Assembly: GCA_034660675.1 (NCBI GenBank) | Contig: JAYEJT010000074.1 | Span: 1 to 55,364, forward strand | Direction of reading: 5' to 3' | Origin: CG03 sp034660675 | GTDB taxonomy: Bacteria > CG03 | Length of the DNA stretch: 55,364 bases | In this document: one piece after another, positions 1 through 8,022 of the stretch | Layout of the letters: each line of letters begins with the position of its first letter | How positions within the stretch are numbered: position 1 is the stretch's first letter | The notes under the pieces: model-generated | Seen by the model: only the letters and a program-made list of their open reading frames with translations | The model's database searches: none | Told to the model about the DNA's origin: nothing | Program-made: the position numbers and the translations under genes

Positions 1-83
1 TACCTGTTTCCGATGCCGAAGAAATTGATATAGACACGGAAACGGCAATGAGGATTATCGCGTCAGGGGGTATGATAAAGTGA
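1..83 (+). CDS. C-terminal end of a probable DUF502 membrane protein (partial)
   Basis: An open frame enters from the left edge and stops with TGA at 81-83. The visible 26 residues end with a pattern (acidic stretch, then TETAMR, then IIASGG near the terminus) that resembles the C-terminus of DUF502-family membrane proteins, which typically finish with a conserved Ser-Gly-Gly. DUF502 proteins are membrane proteins of unknown function. The assignment rests on this short tail only, so it is tentative. The pilM promoter lies just downstream. Confidence 0.45.
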   Translation, partial: PVSDAEEIDIDTETAMRIIASGGMIK

Positions 84-100
84 AGAGGAAGTGTTTCCAA

Positions 101-128
101 TTGACAATTTTTGAACAAATGGTATAAT
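101..128 (+). promoter_or_regulatory. Promoter of the pilM operon, leaderless geometry
   Basis: TTGACA at 101-106 and TATAAT at 123-128 are separated by 16 bp. Only 7 nt separate the -10 box from the pilM ATG at 136, so transcription should begin at or within a base of the start codon. There is no room for a Shine-Dalgarno sequence, which implies a leaderless mRNA. Confidence 0.8.
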
Positions 129-135
129 TCAGGCT

Positions 136-1278
136 ATGGCTATTGATATAAAATCTATCATAGGGAAGCTCACCGCTATTCACAAGGGCGGTGACATTAT
201 CGGCGTTGACTTCGGCCGGTCATCTGTAAAGGTGGCGAAACTCAAAAAGGCCGGGGATAAATATGCGCTTGATTTCTGCGGTGTGCTGCCTGTTGCCGCA
301 GCTTCTGCCGGAGCTGAGGTAACGGAAGAGGAAATTGATTCTACAGTAAAGGCTGTTAAAACTTTTTTAAATTCCAATTCTGTGAAGTCGGGCGTGGGCG
401 CAGCAGCGGTTATGGGAAATTTTGTTATTGTCAGATATGTGAAATTTCCGAAGATGTCCAATGACGAGCTCGCGAAGAGTTTACGATTTGAAGCCGAGGA
501 ATTTATCCCCTTTGACATAACGGATGTTTATCTGTCCACTTCTATAATAAAGGATATTGAAGAAGAGGGGCAGCCCAAAATGGAAGCTGTCCTCGTGGCT
601 GCGAAAAAAGACATTGTGGATACGCGTATAAGCATGATGAAAAGAGCCGGACTCGATCCGCTTATAATAGATGTGGACGGTTTCTGTGTCAATAATGTCT
701 ATGAATACTGTTATCCCGATTTTGCGGAAAGCAACATCATGTTTCTAAATGTGGGAGCTTCCATGACAACGTTGTCAATAACCGAGCACGGCGTTGTGCG
801 TGTTGTCAGGGATATTCCTTTCAGCGGTAACGGCCTTACCAATCTTGTGATGAATGTTTTTGCCAGTGATTTTTCTCAGGCGGAAGCGCTTAAAAGGCAG
901 TATGGAATAGTGCCGTCGGCTGAAATGGAAACAATGTCCGACGCGGAAACAGCCGAGCAGGTAACATCGGCGCTCATTCAGGGCGTTGATGAGCAGCTGC
1001 ATGTGGAAATGCAGAGATCCCTGGATTATTTTAACACAATATCAAATTCTTCGGAGGAAATCAGCAAGATTGTGCTTTCCGGCGGCGGAGCGATGTTGAA
1101 AAATCTGGATAAATATCTTAACAGGCAGATGGATATACCCGTGGAAGTGTTTAACCCTCTTGATTTTATAGAGCATGCGGATGATCCTGAACTGCTCAAA
1201 AACGCGCCGGCATATGCTGTGGCAATAGGCTTGGCGCTGAGAAAAGCAGGGGATTCTTCGGCTATCAGGGCGGTATAA
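136..1278 (+). CDS. pilM: Type IV pilus inner-membrane platform protein PilM
   Basis: This 380-residue protein is the cytoplasmic actin-like component of the type IV pilus alignment subcomplex; it binds the N-terminus of PilN. An actin-fold phosphate loop is visible near residues 23-36 (GVDFGRSSVKVAKL), and a second nucleotide-binding loop (LSGGGAML) near residue 315. Length is close to that of typical PilM proteins (about 350-380). It heads a pilMNOP operon and its stop overlaps the pilN start by one base. The ATG at 136 is only 7 nt from the -10 box, so the mRNA is probably leaderless. Confidence 0.93.
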   Translation: MAIDIKSIIGKLTAIHKGGDIIGVDFGRSSVKVAKLKKAGDKYALDFCGVLPVAAASAGAEVTEEEIDSTVKAVKTFLNSNSVKSGVGAAAVMGNFVIVRYVKFPKMSNDELAKSLRFEAEEFIPFDITDVYLSTSIIKDIEEEGQPKMEAVLVAAKKDIVDTRISMMKRAGLDPLIIDVDGFCVNNVYEYCYPDFAESNIMFLNVGASMTTLSITEHGVVRVVRDIPFSGNGLTNLVMNVFASDFSQAEALKRQYGIVPSAEMETMSDAETAEQVTSALIQGVDEQLHVEMQRSLDYFNTISNSSEEISKIVLSGGGAMLKNLDKYLNRQMDIPVEVFNPLDFIEHADDPELLKNAPAYAVAIGLALRKAGDSSAIRAV

Positions 1279-1856
1279 TGATAAGAATAAATCTGCTTCC
1301 GCAGGAGATAGAAAAAAAAGCCATTGCGCAGCGGCGGATGATTCTTGCCGTGTCTGCCGGAGTGCTGGTTGTTGTCGTGTTTATCGGTATTTATCTTCTG
1401 AGGGTGGCGAAAATAACGGCACTCAAATCCGAGTTTAAAAAGGTCCGGATAGAATTGAAAAAATATGATGCGGCCCTTGCGAAAGTGCGGAAAATAGAAG
1501 CCGAAAAAAAGCGCCTTGAAAACCAGCTGAATGTTATAACCAGTCTCATAGAATCAAGGCTGGATTATCCCGTGATGATGGAGGTTATCACGCGAAGCGA
1601 ATTTTTGCCGTCGAATGCTAAAATAAACACTTTTTCCGCGACTTCCGCGGCAGGGGGCATAAAATTTGGTTTTACCGTGGAAGCTGCTGATAACTATTCG
1701 GTGGCGGATGTGCTCACCAATCTGGAAAAATCCCCCCGCTTTAAGGATGTGAAAGTGAGCGGTTTTTCCTCTGTGGGAGCTTCGGGGCCGGGGGTGTCGG
1801 CTCCGCGAAACATGTCTGTTACATGTGTGTACACACCGGAAAGGAGCAAAAAATAA
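1278..1856 (+). CDS. pilN: Type IV pilus assembly protein PilN
   Basis: This 192-residue bitopic inner-membrane protein begins with the PilN signature RINLLPQE, the segment that docks into PilM. A single transmembrane helix spans about residues 22-42, followed by a coiled-coil stretch rich in Lys and Glu (about 45-90) and a ferredoxin-like periplasmic domain. It overlaps pilM by one base (TAATG). PilN heterodimerises with PilO, encoded next, to form the periplasmic alignment complex linking the platform to the PilQ secretin. Confidence 0.92.
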   Translation: MIRINLLPQEIEKKAIAQRRMILAVSAGVLVVVVFIGIYLLRVAKITALKSEFKKVRIELKKYDAALAKVRKIEAEKKRLENQLNVITSLIESRLDYPVMMEVITRSEFLPSNAKINTFSATSAAGGIKFGFTVEAADNYSVADVLTNLEKSPRFKDVKVSGFSSVGASGPGVSAPRNMSVTCVYTPERSKK

Positions 1857-2405
1857 ATGGCTGAAGCCCAACCCGTTCCGAAAGAACAAAAAGTCGTTCT
1901 GGTCGTGCTGGCCCTTGTGGGGCTTTTTATGTTTTATAAAAAAGCTTATATGCCTCAGGGAAAGCAGATAAAAGACCTGACCAAGAAAATAGAGGATACC
2001 AACAGGAAAATAGTTGATATAAAAAGAAAAGTCGCAAAGATGGCGCAGCTTGAAGCTGATTATGAGGTGTTGAAAACAAAGGTGGCGGCGGCGGAGAAGC
2101 AGCTTCCCAAATCCGAAGAATTGCCCGATCTCATAAGAAGCATAACAAAATTAGGTGCTAAACACGGCATAGAGATAGACAGCTGGCGTATCGGCTCGGT
2201 GCGCCCGCAACAGTATTATAAAGAGCACACCTATAGTTTTGCCGTAAATTCCAGTTATCACAAAGCGGCACAGTTTTTTGTTGATGTGTGTCAGCGGGAA
2301 AGAATAATGACGGTAAAAGACGTTAAGATTACTCCTTCTGCCGGTGCTGCGGGGAACAATATGGGCGTTAGTTTTACTTTGGTGGTCTACACATATAAGG
2401 GATGA
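1857..2405 (+). CDS. pilO: Type IV pilus assembly protein PilO
   Basis: This 182-residue protein has one N-terminal transmembrane helix (about 13-27), a coiled coil (about 35-85) and a small periplasmic alpha/beta domain, the standard PilO layout. The ATG directly follows the pilN stop, and an AAAGGAGC ribosome-binding site lies inside the end of pilN. Its position between pilN and the lipoprotein pilP, in the conserved order, supports the assignment more strongly than sequence alone, because PilO is weakly conserved. Confidence 0.88.
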   Translation: MAEAQPVPKEQKVVLVVLALVGLFMFYKKAYMPQGKQIKDLTKKIEDTNRKIVDIKRKVAKMAQLEADYEVLKTKVAAAEKQLPKSEELPDLIRSITKLGAKHGIEIDSWRIGSVRPQQYYKEHTYSFAVNSSYHKAAQFFVDVCQRERIMTVKDVKITPSAGAAGNNMGVSFTLVVYTYKG

Positions 2406-2409
2406 TGTT

Positions 2410-2913
2410 ATGGTAAAAATTTCCAGATTTTACGGTTTCCGCTGCGTTGTTTTTTTTGTTGTCTGCGCGGCGTTTGTTTCCTGCGGCAAAAAAAAGAAAC
2501 AGACGAGGGCGTACAAACCGCCGGTTAGAAAAGTGAAAAAAGTGAAAAAGCAGGAAGTGAAGAAACCGGAAAAATATGTTTATAAAGGATACAAAAACCG
2601 TAACCCGTTTTTTATAGTGGGTTCGGGCGGTTCATCCAGGCAGGCGGTTGATATGGAGGCTGTGTCCGCGGAAGCGTCCGGATTCAGATTGTCCGGTATA
2701 ATGACCGATGCCTCCGGTGTTAGATATGCCCTAATGTCTGACGCCTCAGGCGGAAGTTATATATTGAAAAACGGATGGCTCTATGATGTTGAAGGAAAAA
2801 GAGTTTCTTCCGTGACAGGTACCGTGTTTGAAAATAGAATTATAATTATATCAGGTACCACGATGAAAGAGCTAAAATTACCGGAAGATGGCATCTCTGC
2901 TAAACTGGAATAA
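2410..2913 (+). CDS. pilP: Type IV pilus lipoprotein PilP
   Basis: The chosen start at 2410 gives a 167-residue protein with a lipoprotein signal: basic N-terminus, hydrophobic core, then a lipobox-like FVSC with the acylated Cys at residue 25. A Lys/Pro-rich linker follows (about 27-60), then a small beta domain containing RNPFFI, typical of PilP. The open frame extends upstream inside pilO, but that start would bury the signal peptide. PilP bridges PilN/PilO to the secretin PilQ. The next gene in the usual order would be pilQ, but a small HTH gene intervenes. Confidence 0.85.
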   Translation: MVKISRFYGFRCVVFFVVCAAFVSCGKKKKQTRAYKPPVRKVKKVKKQEVKKPEKYVYKGYKNRNPFFIVGSGGSSRQAVDMEAVSAEASGFRLSGIMTDASGVRYALMSDASGGSYILKNGWLYDVEGKRVSSVTGTVFENRIIIISGTTMKELKLPEDGISAKLE

Positions 2914-2933
2914 TTAGAATTATACGAATACCC

Positions 2934-2962
2934 TTGACAAACCCGCAAAATAGTATTAACAT
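2934..2962 (+). promoter_or_regulatory. Promoter in front of the HTH gene and pilQ
   Basis: TTGACA at 2934-2939 and TAACAT at 2957-2962 have an ideal 17-bp spacer in the pilP to HTH intergenic gap. It would let the HTH gene and pilQ be transcribed separately from pilMNOP. The following leader contains a strong AGAGGGGGG ribosome-binding site just before the ATG at 3007. Confidence 0.65.
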
Positions 2963-3006
2963 GTACTGAAGGTGTTTTGTGGTAAGATGAAAGAGAGGGG
3001 GGAAGT

Positions 3007-3192
3007 ATGGTGGTTAAAAAATATTTAAATGCCGGTGAGGTTGCCTCTTCGCTGGGAATATCCAAGCAGACCCTGATTAAATACGAGCAAAAAACGATAT
3101 TTCCAAAGCCGCGGAGAAACAATCTTAACGGCTGGAGGGAATATACGCTTGAGGAACTTGCTAAGCTGAAAAAAATAATGGGGAGGTCATAA
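3007..3192 (+). CDS. Small MerR-like helix-turn-helix protein
   Basis: This 61-residue protein is little more than one winged-helix DNA-binding unit of the MerR/excisionase type: LNAGEVASSLGISKQTLIKYE forms the helix-turn-helix, and a GWREYT wing leads into EELAKLKKI. There is no effector or dimerisation domain. A strong purine-rich ribosome-binding site precedes the ATG. The gene sits between pilP and pilQ, and its stop is immediately followed by the pilQ ATG, so the two are probably co-transcribed from the promoter at 2934. Its role is unknown; local control of pilQ is an inference. Confidence 0.75.
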   Translation: MVVKKYLNAGEVASSLGISKQTLIKYEQKTIFPKPRRNNLNGWREYTLEELAKLKKIMGRS

Positions 3193-5025
3193 ATGAAGAA
3201 TATTATAAAACACCGGTTTTTAAAAAACAGTGTAAGGGGGGCAGGCGCGGTTTTTGCCGTGTTTGTGCTGGCCGCGTCTTTTGTTTACGCCCAGGAATTT
3301 GAAAAAATCAAAGATGTAAACGCGAAAGCGGATTCGGCGGATAAGTTGACCGTTACGGTTGATATGAGCGCACCTGCGAATTATTATCTTTTTAAAATAT
3401 CTAATCCTCCGCGGCTGGTAATTGAGTTTACAAGCACGCTTGCGGCAACGGATAAAAAAGATATAAAAGTGAAGAACTGTTTTATCAAACAAATCAGGGT
3501 CGGACAATATAAGGATAAACCCATAAAAATAGCGCGCATAGTTTTGGATCTGCCGTCGGCAGAAGTTTATTATGACGCTCTTGCCGCGGGAGATCAGGTG
3601 ATTGTGTCCGTTTCGTCTAAATCCGACAAAGCTGTTGTTAAAATGCCGGCGGTAATAAAGAGACGGAAAAAAACCGCGGTAAAAAAAATACCGGCTATTG
3701 AGAGAAACGTTCCCACCGCTGATCACAAAAATAAAATAAAGGAAATAAAAATCGCCGGTGAAACCGTTGCTCCCGCAGCAGAAGCTGTTGAGGAAGAGAG
3801 CGTTGGAAAGGTGAGCACTCATGGAGGAGTTCTTCAGATAAGCAAAAAAATAATATCCATGAATTTTTATCAGACAGATATAAGAACTATACTGAGAGCC
3901 GTTTCGGATCAGACCGGAATTAACATAATATACGGCCCTGATGTACAGGGTAATGTTACGCTTAAATTAAAAGATGTCACCTTTGATGACGCATTGAGAA
4001 TAATGCTCAAAATGTCCGGTCTTGTCGTTGAAAAGGAGGCGGATAACATCATAAGGATTATTACGCCCCAGGCGCTGAAAGACGAGCGTTCCCGTTCGGT
4101 GCAGTTCACAAGGGTGCTGCCGCTTAAATACACCCGCGCGGAAGACATAAAAACGCAGTTGTCATCTATAAAAGTGGAGGGCATCACGGCCACAATAGGT
4201 GAGGATCCTCTCACAAACAGCATTGTGCTCACAACAACGCCTGAGGGCATAGCAAAATATCAGGAGCTTATAAGCATTTTTGATGTGAAACCCAGGCAGG
4301 TGCTGATAGAGGCGAGTATTATGGAAGTGGATTATTATGACGGCCTGGATCTGGGCATATCATGGCAGTCCAGCGGTTTTAACGTCTATAACAAAGATGC
4401 CAATAACCTGGTTCAGGGAGCTATACAGAACAGTCCCGCCGCAACGCCGGGTGCGGGTGGCCGTCCTGCTCTAAACTCGTCGTCAGTGGGTCTTTCGTTA
4501 GCCGTGGGAGGTTTGATAAACTCAAATCAGTTCAGCGCGTTGATAGAGGCTCTTCAACAGAAAAGCAAAGCCAAGACTTTGGCAAAACCCAAGATTGTAA
4601 CCATGAATAATGAAAAGGCGACCATAATGTCCGGTGATCAGGTGCCTTTTTCCCAGACGACCGTTACCACCGCGGGCTCCACTCAGTCAACCATGTTTAC
4701 GGATGTGGGGATTCAGCTTGAAGTGACGCCCACCATACATTCTGATGAATATGTCACCCTTGAGGTGAAGCCCACCGTGAGTTCTTATAAAATGTCCACA
4801 GCAGGGCCCATTATAACAACAAGGGAAACGGACACCAAGGTTATGGTTAAAAGTAATGAAACGGTTGTTATAGGCGGTCTCATAAACGAGGCCGATCTTG
4901 AGGCCGTGGATCAGATGCCCATTTTAGGAGATCTGCCGATAATAGGGTATCTCTTTAAAAGACATCAGTCCTCAAAGGACAGGGTTGAGCTTCTTGTCTT
5001 CCTGAAACCGGTTATTCTTGACTGA
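3193..5025 (+). CDS. pilQ: Type IV pilus outer-membrane secretin PilQ
   Basis: This 610-residue protein forms the multimeric outer-membrane channel for the pilus. A signal peptide (about 1-34) is followed by an AMIN peptidoglycan-targeting domain (about 45-135), a Lys-rich linker, an STN/N0 domain (about 218-290), an N1/NolW-type domain (about 303-370) and the secretin pore domain to the end. The latter holds the hallmark VVIGGL and the terminal PILGDLPIIGYLF motif. The ATG directly follows the HTH stop, with GGGAGG upstream. Only one AMIN domain is visible, whereas proteobacterial PilQ often has two. Confidence 0.93.
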   Translation: MKNIIKHRFLKNSVRGAGAVFAVFVLAASFVYAQEFEKIKDVNAKADSADKLTVTVDMSAPANYYLFKISNPPRLVIEFTSTLAATDKKDIKVKNCFIKQIRVGQYKDKPIKIARIVLDLPSAEVYYDALAAGDQVIVSVSSKSDKAVVKMPAVIKRRKKTAVKKIPAIERNVPTADHKNKIKEIKIAGETVAPAAEAVEEESVGKVSTHGGVLQISKKIISMNFYQTDIRTILRAVSDQTGINIIYGPDVQGNVTLKLKDVTFDDALRIMLKMSGLVVEKEADNIIRIITPQALKDERSRSVQFTRVLPLKYTRAEDIKTQLSSIKVEGITATIGEDPLTNSIVLTTTPEGIAKYQELISIFDVKPRQVLIEASIMEVDYYDGLDLGISWQSSGFNVYNKDANNLVQGAIQNSPAATPGAGGRPALNSSSVGLSLAVGGLINSNQFSALIEALQQKSKAKTLAKPKIVTMNNEKATIMSGDQVPFSQTTVTTAGSTQSTMFTDVGIQLEVTPTIHSDEYVTLEVKPTVSSYKMSTAGPIITTRETDTKVMVKSNETVVIGGLINEADLEAVDQMPILGDLPIIGYLFKRHQSSKDRVELLVFLKPVILD

Positions 5026-5048
5026 ATGCCGGCCGGGTTAAAAATCTG

Positions 5049-5648
5049 ATGGATGCCGCCCAGATACAGGAAGCCAAGGTTTTGCGCGAAGCCGGTATGT
5101 TTACCGAAGCCGCGGAATTTTATCTCAGAATACTTAAGCAGAATCCGGCTGATAAACTGGCGAAACTCGGCTACGCAAAATCCCTGGTGAAGCAGGGGCA
5201 GAAAGAAAATATCAAGCCGCTGCTTTTGAGGGCCGAAAGAAAGTTGTTTGAGCTTATAACGGAAGATTACACTTTTGAACAGGGGCATGATGATCTTATT
5301 TTTCTGAGTCATTATCTCAATCACATGGACAGTCTGTCAAAATATTACCATGAAAAACTTATGCAGCATCCGGGGCGGGCCATATATGCCCAATGTATAA
5401 AAAAAATATCAGCCACCGCGATGCTGACAATTCCCGATACAGAGGCTTCGGGTAAAAAACACAAAACGCCGTTTTTGCTGCGTCTCATTTTTCATAGTTT
5501 TATTCTGACTCTTTGCGGCATGCTCGTTTTGAGTCTTACGATGGACAAATTCAGCAACTTATTTGTTCCGTGCGCGCTTGCGCTGACACTTTTTATAGGG
5601 GCGGGGGTATACAGTTATATGAATAAACCCCGCTCCGGTCAGTGGTAA
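5049..5648 (+). CDS. TPR-like protein with two C-terminal membrane helices
   Basis: This 199-residue protein is not assigned to a named family. Residues 5-60 form at least one tetratricopeptide-like helical pair (AGMFTEAAEFYLRILKQNP), the middle is helical and charged, and two hydrophobic helices lie at about 145-164 and 170-189. It starts 23 bases after pilQ and its end overlaps the next gene by 7 bases, so it is translationally linked to the O-antigen-ligase-like protein. A role in pilus assembly or glycan handling is inferred from context only. Confidence 0.7.
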   Translation: MDAAQIQEAKVLREAGMFTEAAEFYLRILKQNPADKLAKLGYAKSLVKQGQKENIKPLLLRAERKLFELITEDYTFEQGHDDLIFLSHYLNHMDSLSKYYHEKLMQHPGRAIYAQCIKKISATAMLTIPDTEASGKKHKTPFLLRLIFHSFILTLCGMLVLSLTMDKFSNLFVPCALALTLFIGAGVYSYMNKPRSGQW

Positions 5649-6970
5649 TCTTACTTTTTCCGGCGGTGGCGCCGGCGCTTTTTTTTATTTACGATTTATG
5701 GGCGGTGATGCTGGCAATGGTTGTTTCTTTGCCGTTTGTGTTTAAAAAGCACGTATTTTCTCCTGTGTTCGCGTGGATTTTATTTTTTATTTTCTCCGGA
5801 ATTTTTGTTTCCGCACGCTCTGCAGCGTCTTTTGACAGTTTTACCTTTGTTCTTCAAAGTGTTCTTTATGCGGTGTTTTTTATCGCGGGTACGCAATCTT
5901 CCGGGAAACTTTGCCTCATACCTCTGGCGGCGCTGGCTATTATGCCTTTTTTTTCCGCATCCAATATCAATCCGAATATTGTTTCATCTTACACCGGACT
6001 TTTGTTTGTGCTGCTTATGATTTCCCCGGCCCCCAAAAAACTAAAATATATTATAGGAGCGGGATCTCTTTTTTTTATTTTTCGTAACGGTTCATGGACG
6101 GTTATTTTTGCGATAGGAGCGGCAGCGGCTCTGACTGTGAAAAAGAAATATCTGCTGTTTGCGATTCTGGCGGGAATAGCTGCGGCGGCGTTCAATCCCG
6201 GCTCAGTTATGGATAGATTCTTCTGGTGGTCGGAGTCTGTGAGAATTTTTGCGGCAAATCCTCAGGGCATAGGTTTTTTTGCATCAAAATACCATCTTGC
6301 GGCGACTTCTGCGCAGAACACGATTTTTGCTCACAGTTTTTTTCTTCAGCTTCTTGCCGAAGGCGGAATCTTGTGTCTGATACCCGTTATTTTCGTCGTG
6401 AGCTGTTTGTTTAAAAACAAAAAAGAAGGGGCGTATGATTTTGCTCTTTACGCCGTTCTTATGCTCGGTGTTCTGGATTTGTCATATCACATCACCGCGC
6501 ACGGGATGATAGGGGCTTTTATTGCAGGCCTCACTCAGCGAACCCCTGATGTGAGGGGGAAAGCCGTCAGAATATACTCTGCCGTTTTTAAGGCCTTGTT
6601 TGTTTTTGCGCTTGCTCTAGGGTTTGTTATGTTTTATAATTCCCGCGTGCTCACCGCGGGGGCCCGTATCCTTTTTTCCGGCGATGCCGCGGCCGCGTCG
6701 GAAAAATTCGCTGAAGCCTGTGATTATCCCGCTTATCCCGCCCTGCTGTCGGCAAAAGCCGCAGCTTACAGTGTTGTCGCGGAAAAAGAGGGTATATCTG
6801 ATTTTAGAAAAAAAAGTTTTGCGCTTCAGGAAAAAGCTCTTCCGGCGAAGGTCTTAAAAATACCGGCTTACAGGGATTTCGACGCTGCCCGTAAAACCGG
6901 TGATTTGGGGCTTCTCAGAAATTCCTGTATGAAAATACTTTTTTTAAACGGCGTCAGGCCCGGCCGCTAA
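5642..6970 (+). CDS. O-antigen ligase/polymerase-like membrane protein (Wzy_C type)
   Basis: This 442-residue polytopic membrane protein has about ten hydrophobic helices and a Wzy_C-like core: an R(I)F..NP.G.G segment near residues 200-215 followed by HSFFLQLLAEGG, the pattern of WaaL/Wzy and pilin oligosaccharyltransferases. The C-terminal 100 residues are soluble and helical. Translation begins at GTG 5642, overlapping the preceding stop. In the pil operon it might glycosylate pilin or build surface glycan; sequence alone does not separate these. A second, longer relative begins at 53919. Confidence 0.72.
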   Translation: MVILLFPAVAPALFFIYDLWAVMLAMVVSLPFVFKKHVFSPVFAWILFFIFSGIFVSARSAASFDSFTFVLQSVLYAVFFIAGTQSSGKLCLIPLAALAIMPFFSASNINPNIVSSYTGLLFVLLMISPAPKKLKYIIGAGSLFFIFRNGSWTVIFAIGAAAALTVKKKYLLFAILAGIAAAAFNPGSVMDRFFWWSESVRIFAANPQGIGFFASKYHLAATSAQNTIFAHSFFLQLLAEGGILCLIPVIFVVSCLFKNKKEGAYDFALYAVLMLGVLDLSYHITAHGMIGAFIAGLTQRTPDVRGKAVRIYSAVFKALFVFALALGFVMFYNSRVLTAGARILFSGDAAAASEKFAEACDYPAYPALLSAKAAAYSVVAEKEGISDFRKKSFALQEKALPAKVLKIPAYRDFDAARKTGDLGLLRNSCMKILFLNGVRPGR

Positions 6971-6972
6971 GA

Positions 6973-7140
6973 TATATTAGGATAATCAGTTTTCTCGCGA
7001 TATAGGAAATTTTAGGCAAAAACAATCGTTAAAAAATTACGCTTGTTTGACCCCGCTGAGAAGCGGGGGAGTTGCGTAATTTTAGATTTTTTTGCCGTAA
7101 AAAAATTTCCGTCAAGCGAAAAACTGATTATCCTAATATA
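6973..7140 (+). repeat. 168-bp palindromic element between convergent genes
   Basis: The left arm starts TATATTAGGATAATCAG and the right arm ends with its reverse complement, perfect for 21 bases. The homology continues imperfectly inward: GGAAATTTT against AAAATTTCC, AAAATTACGC against GCGTAATTTT, and a central CCCCGCT-gaga-AGCGGGG hairpin. The whole element folds into one long stem and has no coding capacity. It fills the gap between the O-ligase-like gene and secF, which converge here. It may be a MITE-like insertion or serve as a bidirectional terminator. Confidence 0.8.
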
Positions 7141-7155
7141 AATAAGGTGAGTGAA

Positions 7156-8022
7156 TTATTTTTTTGACAGTTTGAAATAGACGAGGGGGCTTGCTATAAA
7201 TATTGAAGAGTATGTTCCCACAATGATGCCGATGAAAAGTGAGAGGGCAAAACTGTGAATTATTTCTCCTCCGAAAACGAGCAGGCAAATAACCACCGCA
7301 GTTGTTGTCAGCGATGTTATAAGCGTGCGGGAAAGAGTTTGCTTTATTGAGCTGTTGAAAATGGCAGAAGTTTTTTGACGCTGCGCTTTCCTGAGGTTTT
7401 CGCGGATTCTGTCGTAAATAACAATGGTGTCGTTGACAGAATAGCCGGCTATAAAAAGAAGCGATGTTACCACGATCAGGTCAACGGTTGTTCCCAGCGC
7501 GGCCAGTATGCCGAAGGTTATAAGGACATCGTGAATGATGGCTCCGACTGCCGCGAAACCCCATATGCTCCCCTTAAAGCGCAGCGCGACATAGAGGATG
7601 ATTCCCAGGAGAGCCCCCCCGAAAGCGGATGCGGCGGCCTTTTTAAGGAATTTTCCGACAACCGGCCCCACCATTTCAAAACGTTCAATCACAACTTTAT
7701 TTTTCGGATATTCCTTTTTGAATTTGGCAGATATATCCGCGCTTAAATTTTTCATTTCGTCCGATTGGGAAAATTTTAGAATAAAAATTCTTGCGCCCGG
7801 GACTTCCTGTATCACGGGTTTGTATTCTGAAAAGGTTTTACGGAGTTTGGAAATGTCCGCCGGTTTTTCAAATTTTATCTGAGCAACGGTGCCGCCTGTA
7901 AAATCTATTCCCCAGTTTATGCCTTTCATAAGGCTCGCTGCCGCAAAAATTATAAGAAGCGCGGATGCCGTGAAAGCCGGTTTGCTCATCCCCGTGAAAT
8001 TAATTTCTTTCTTTAAACTCAT
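7156..8022 (-). CDS. secF: Protein translocase subunit SecF
   Basis: This 288-residue protein has the SecF layout: an N-terminal transmembrane helix, the GIDFTGGT motif of the periplasmic P1-like domain (about residue 37), and five C-terminal helices including the SVNDTIVIYDRIREN signature. With SecD it uses the proton gradient to promote late steps of Sec-dependent export. The frame is open further upstream, but ATG 8022 gives the family start, follows AAAAGGTG, and overlaps the secD stop as ATGA. Order secD-secF with yajC and tgt upstream is the classic arrangement. Confidence 0.95.
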   Translation of the reverse strand: MSLKKEINFTGMSKPAFTASALLIIFAAASLMKGINWGIDFTGGTVAQIKFEKPADISKLRKTFSEYKPVIQEVPGARIFILKFSQSDEMKNLSADISAKFKKEYPKNKVVIERFEMVGPVVGKFLKKAAASAFGGALLGIILYVALRFKGSIWGFAAVGAIIHDVLITFGILAALGTTVDLIVVTSLLFIAGYSVNDTIVIYDRIRENLRKAQRQKTSAIFNSSIKQTLSRTLITSLTTTAVVICLLVFGGEIIHSFALSLFIGIIVGTYSSIFIASPLVYFKLSKK

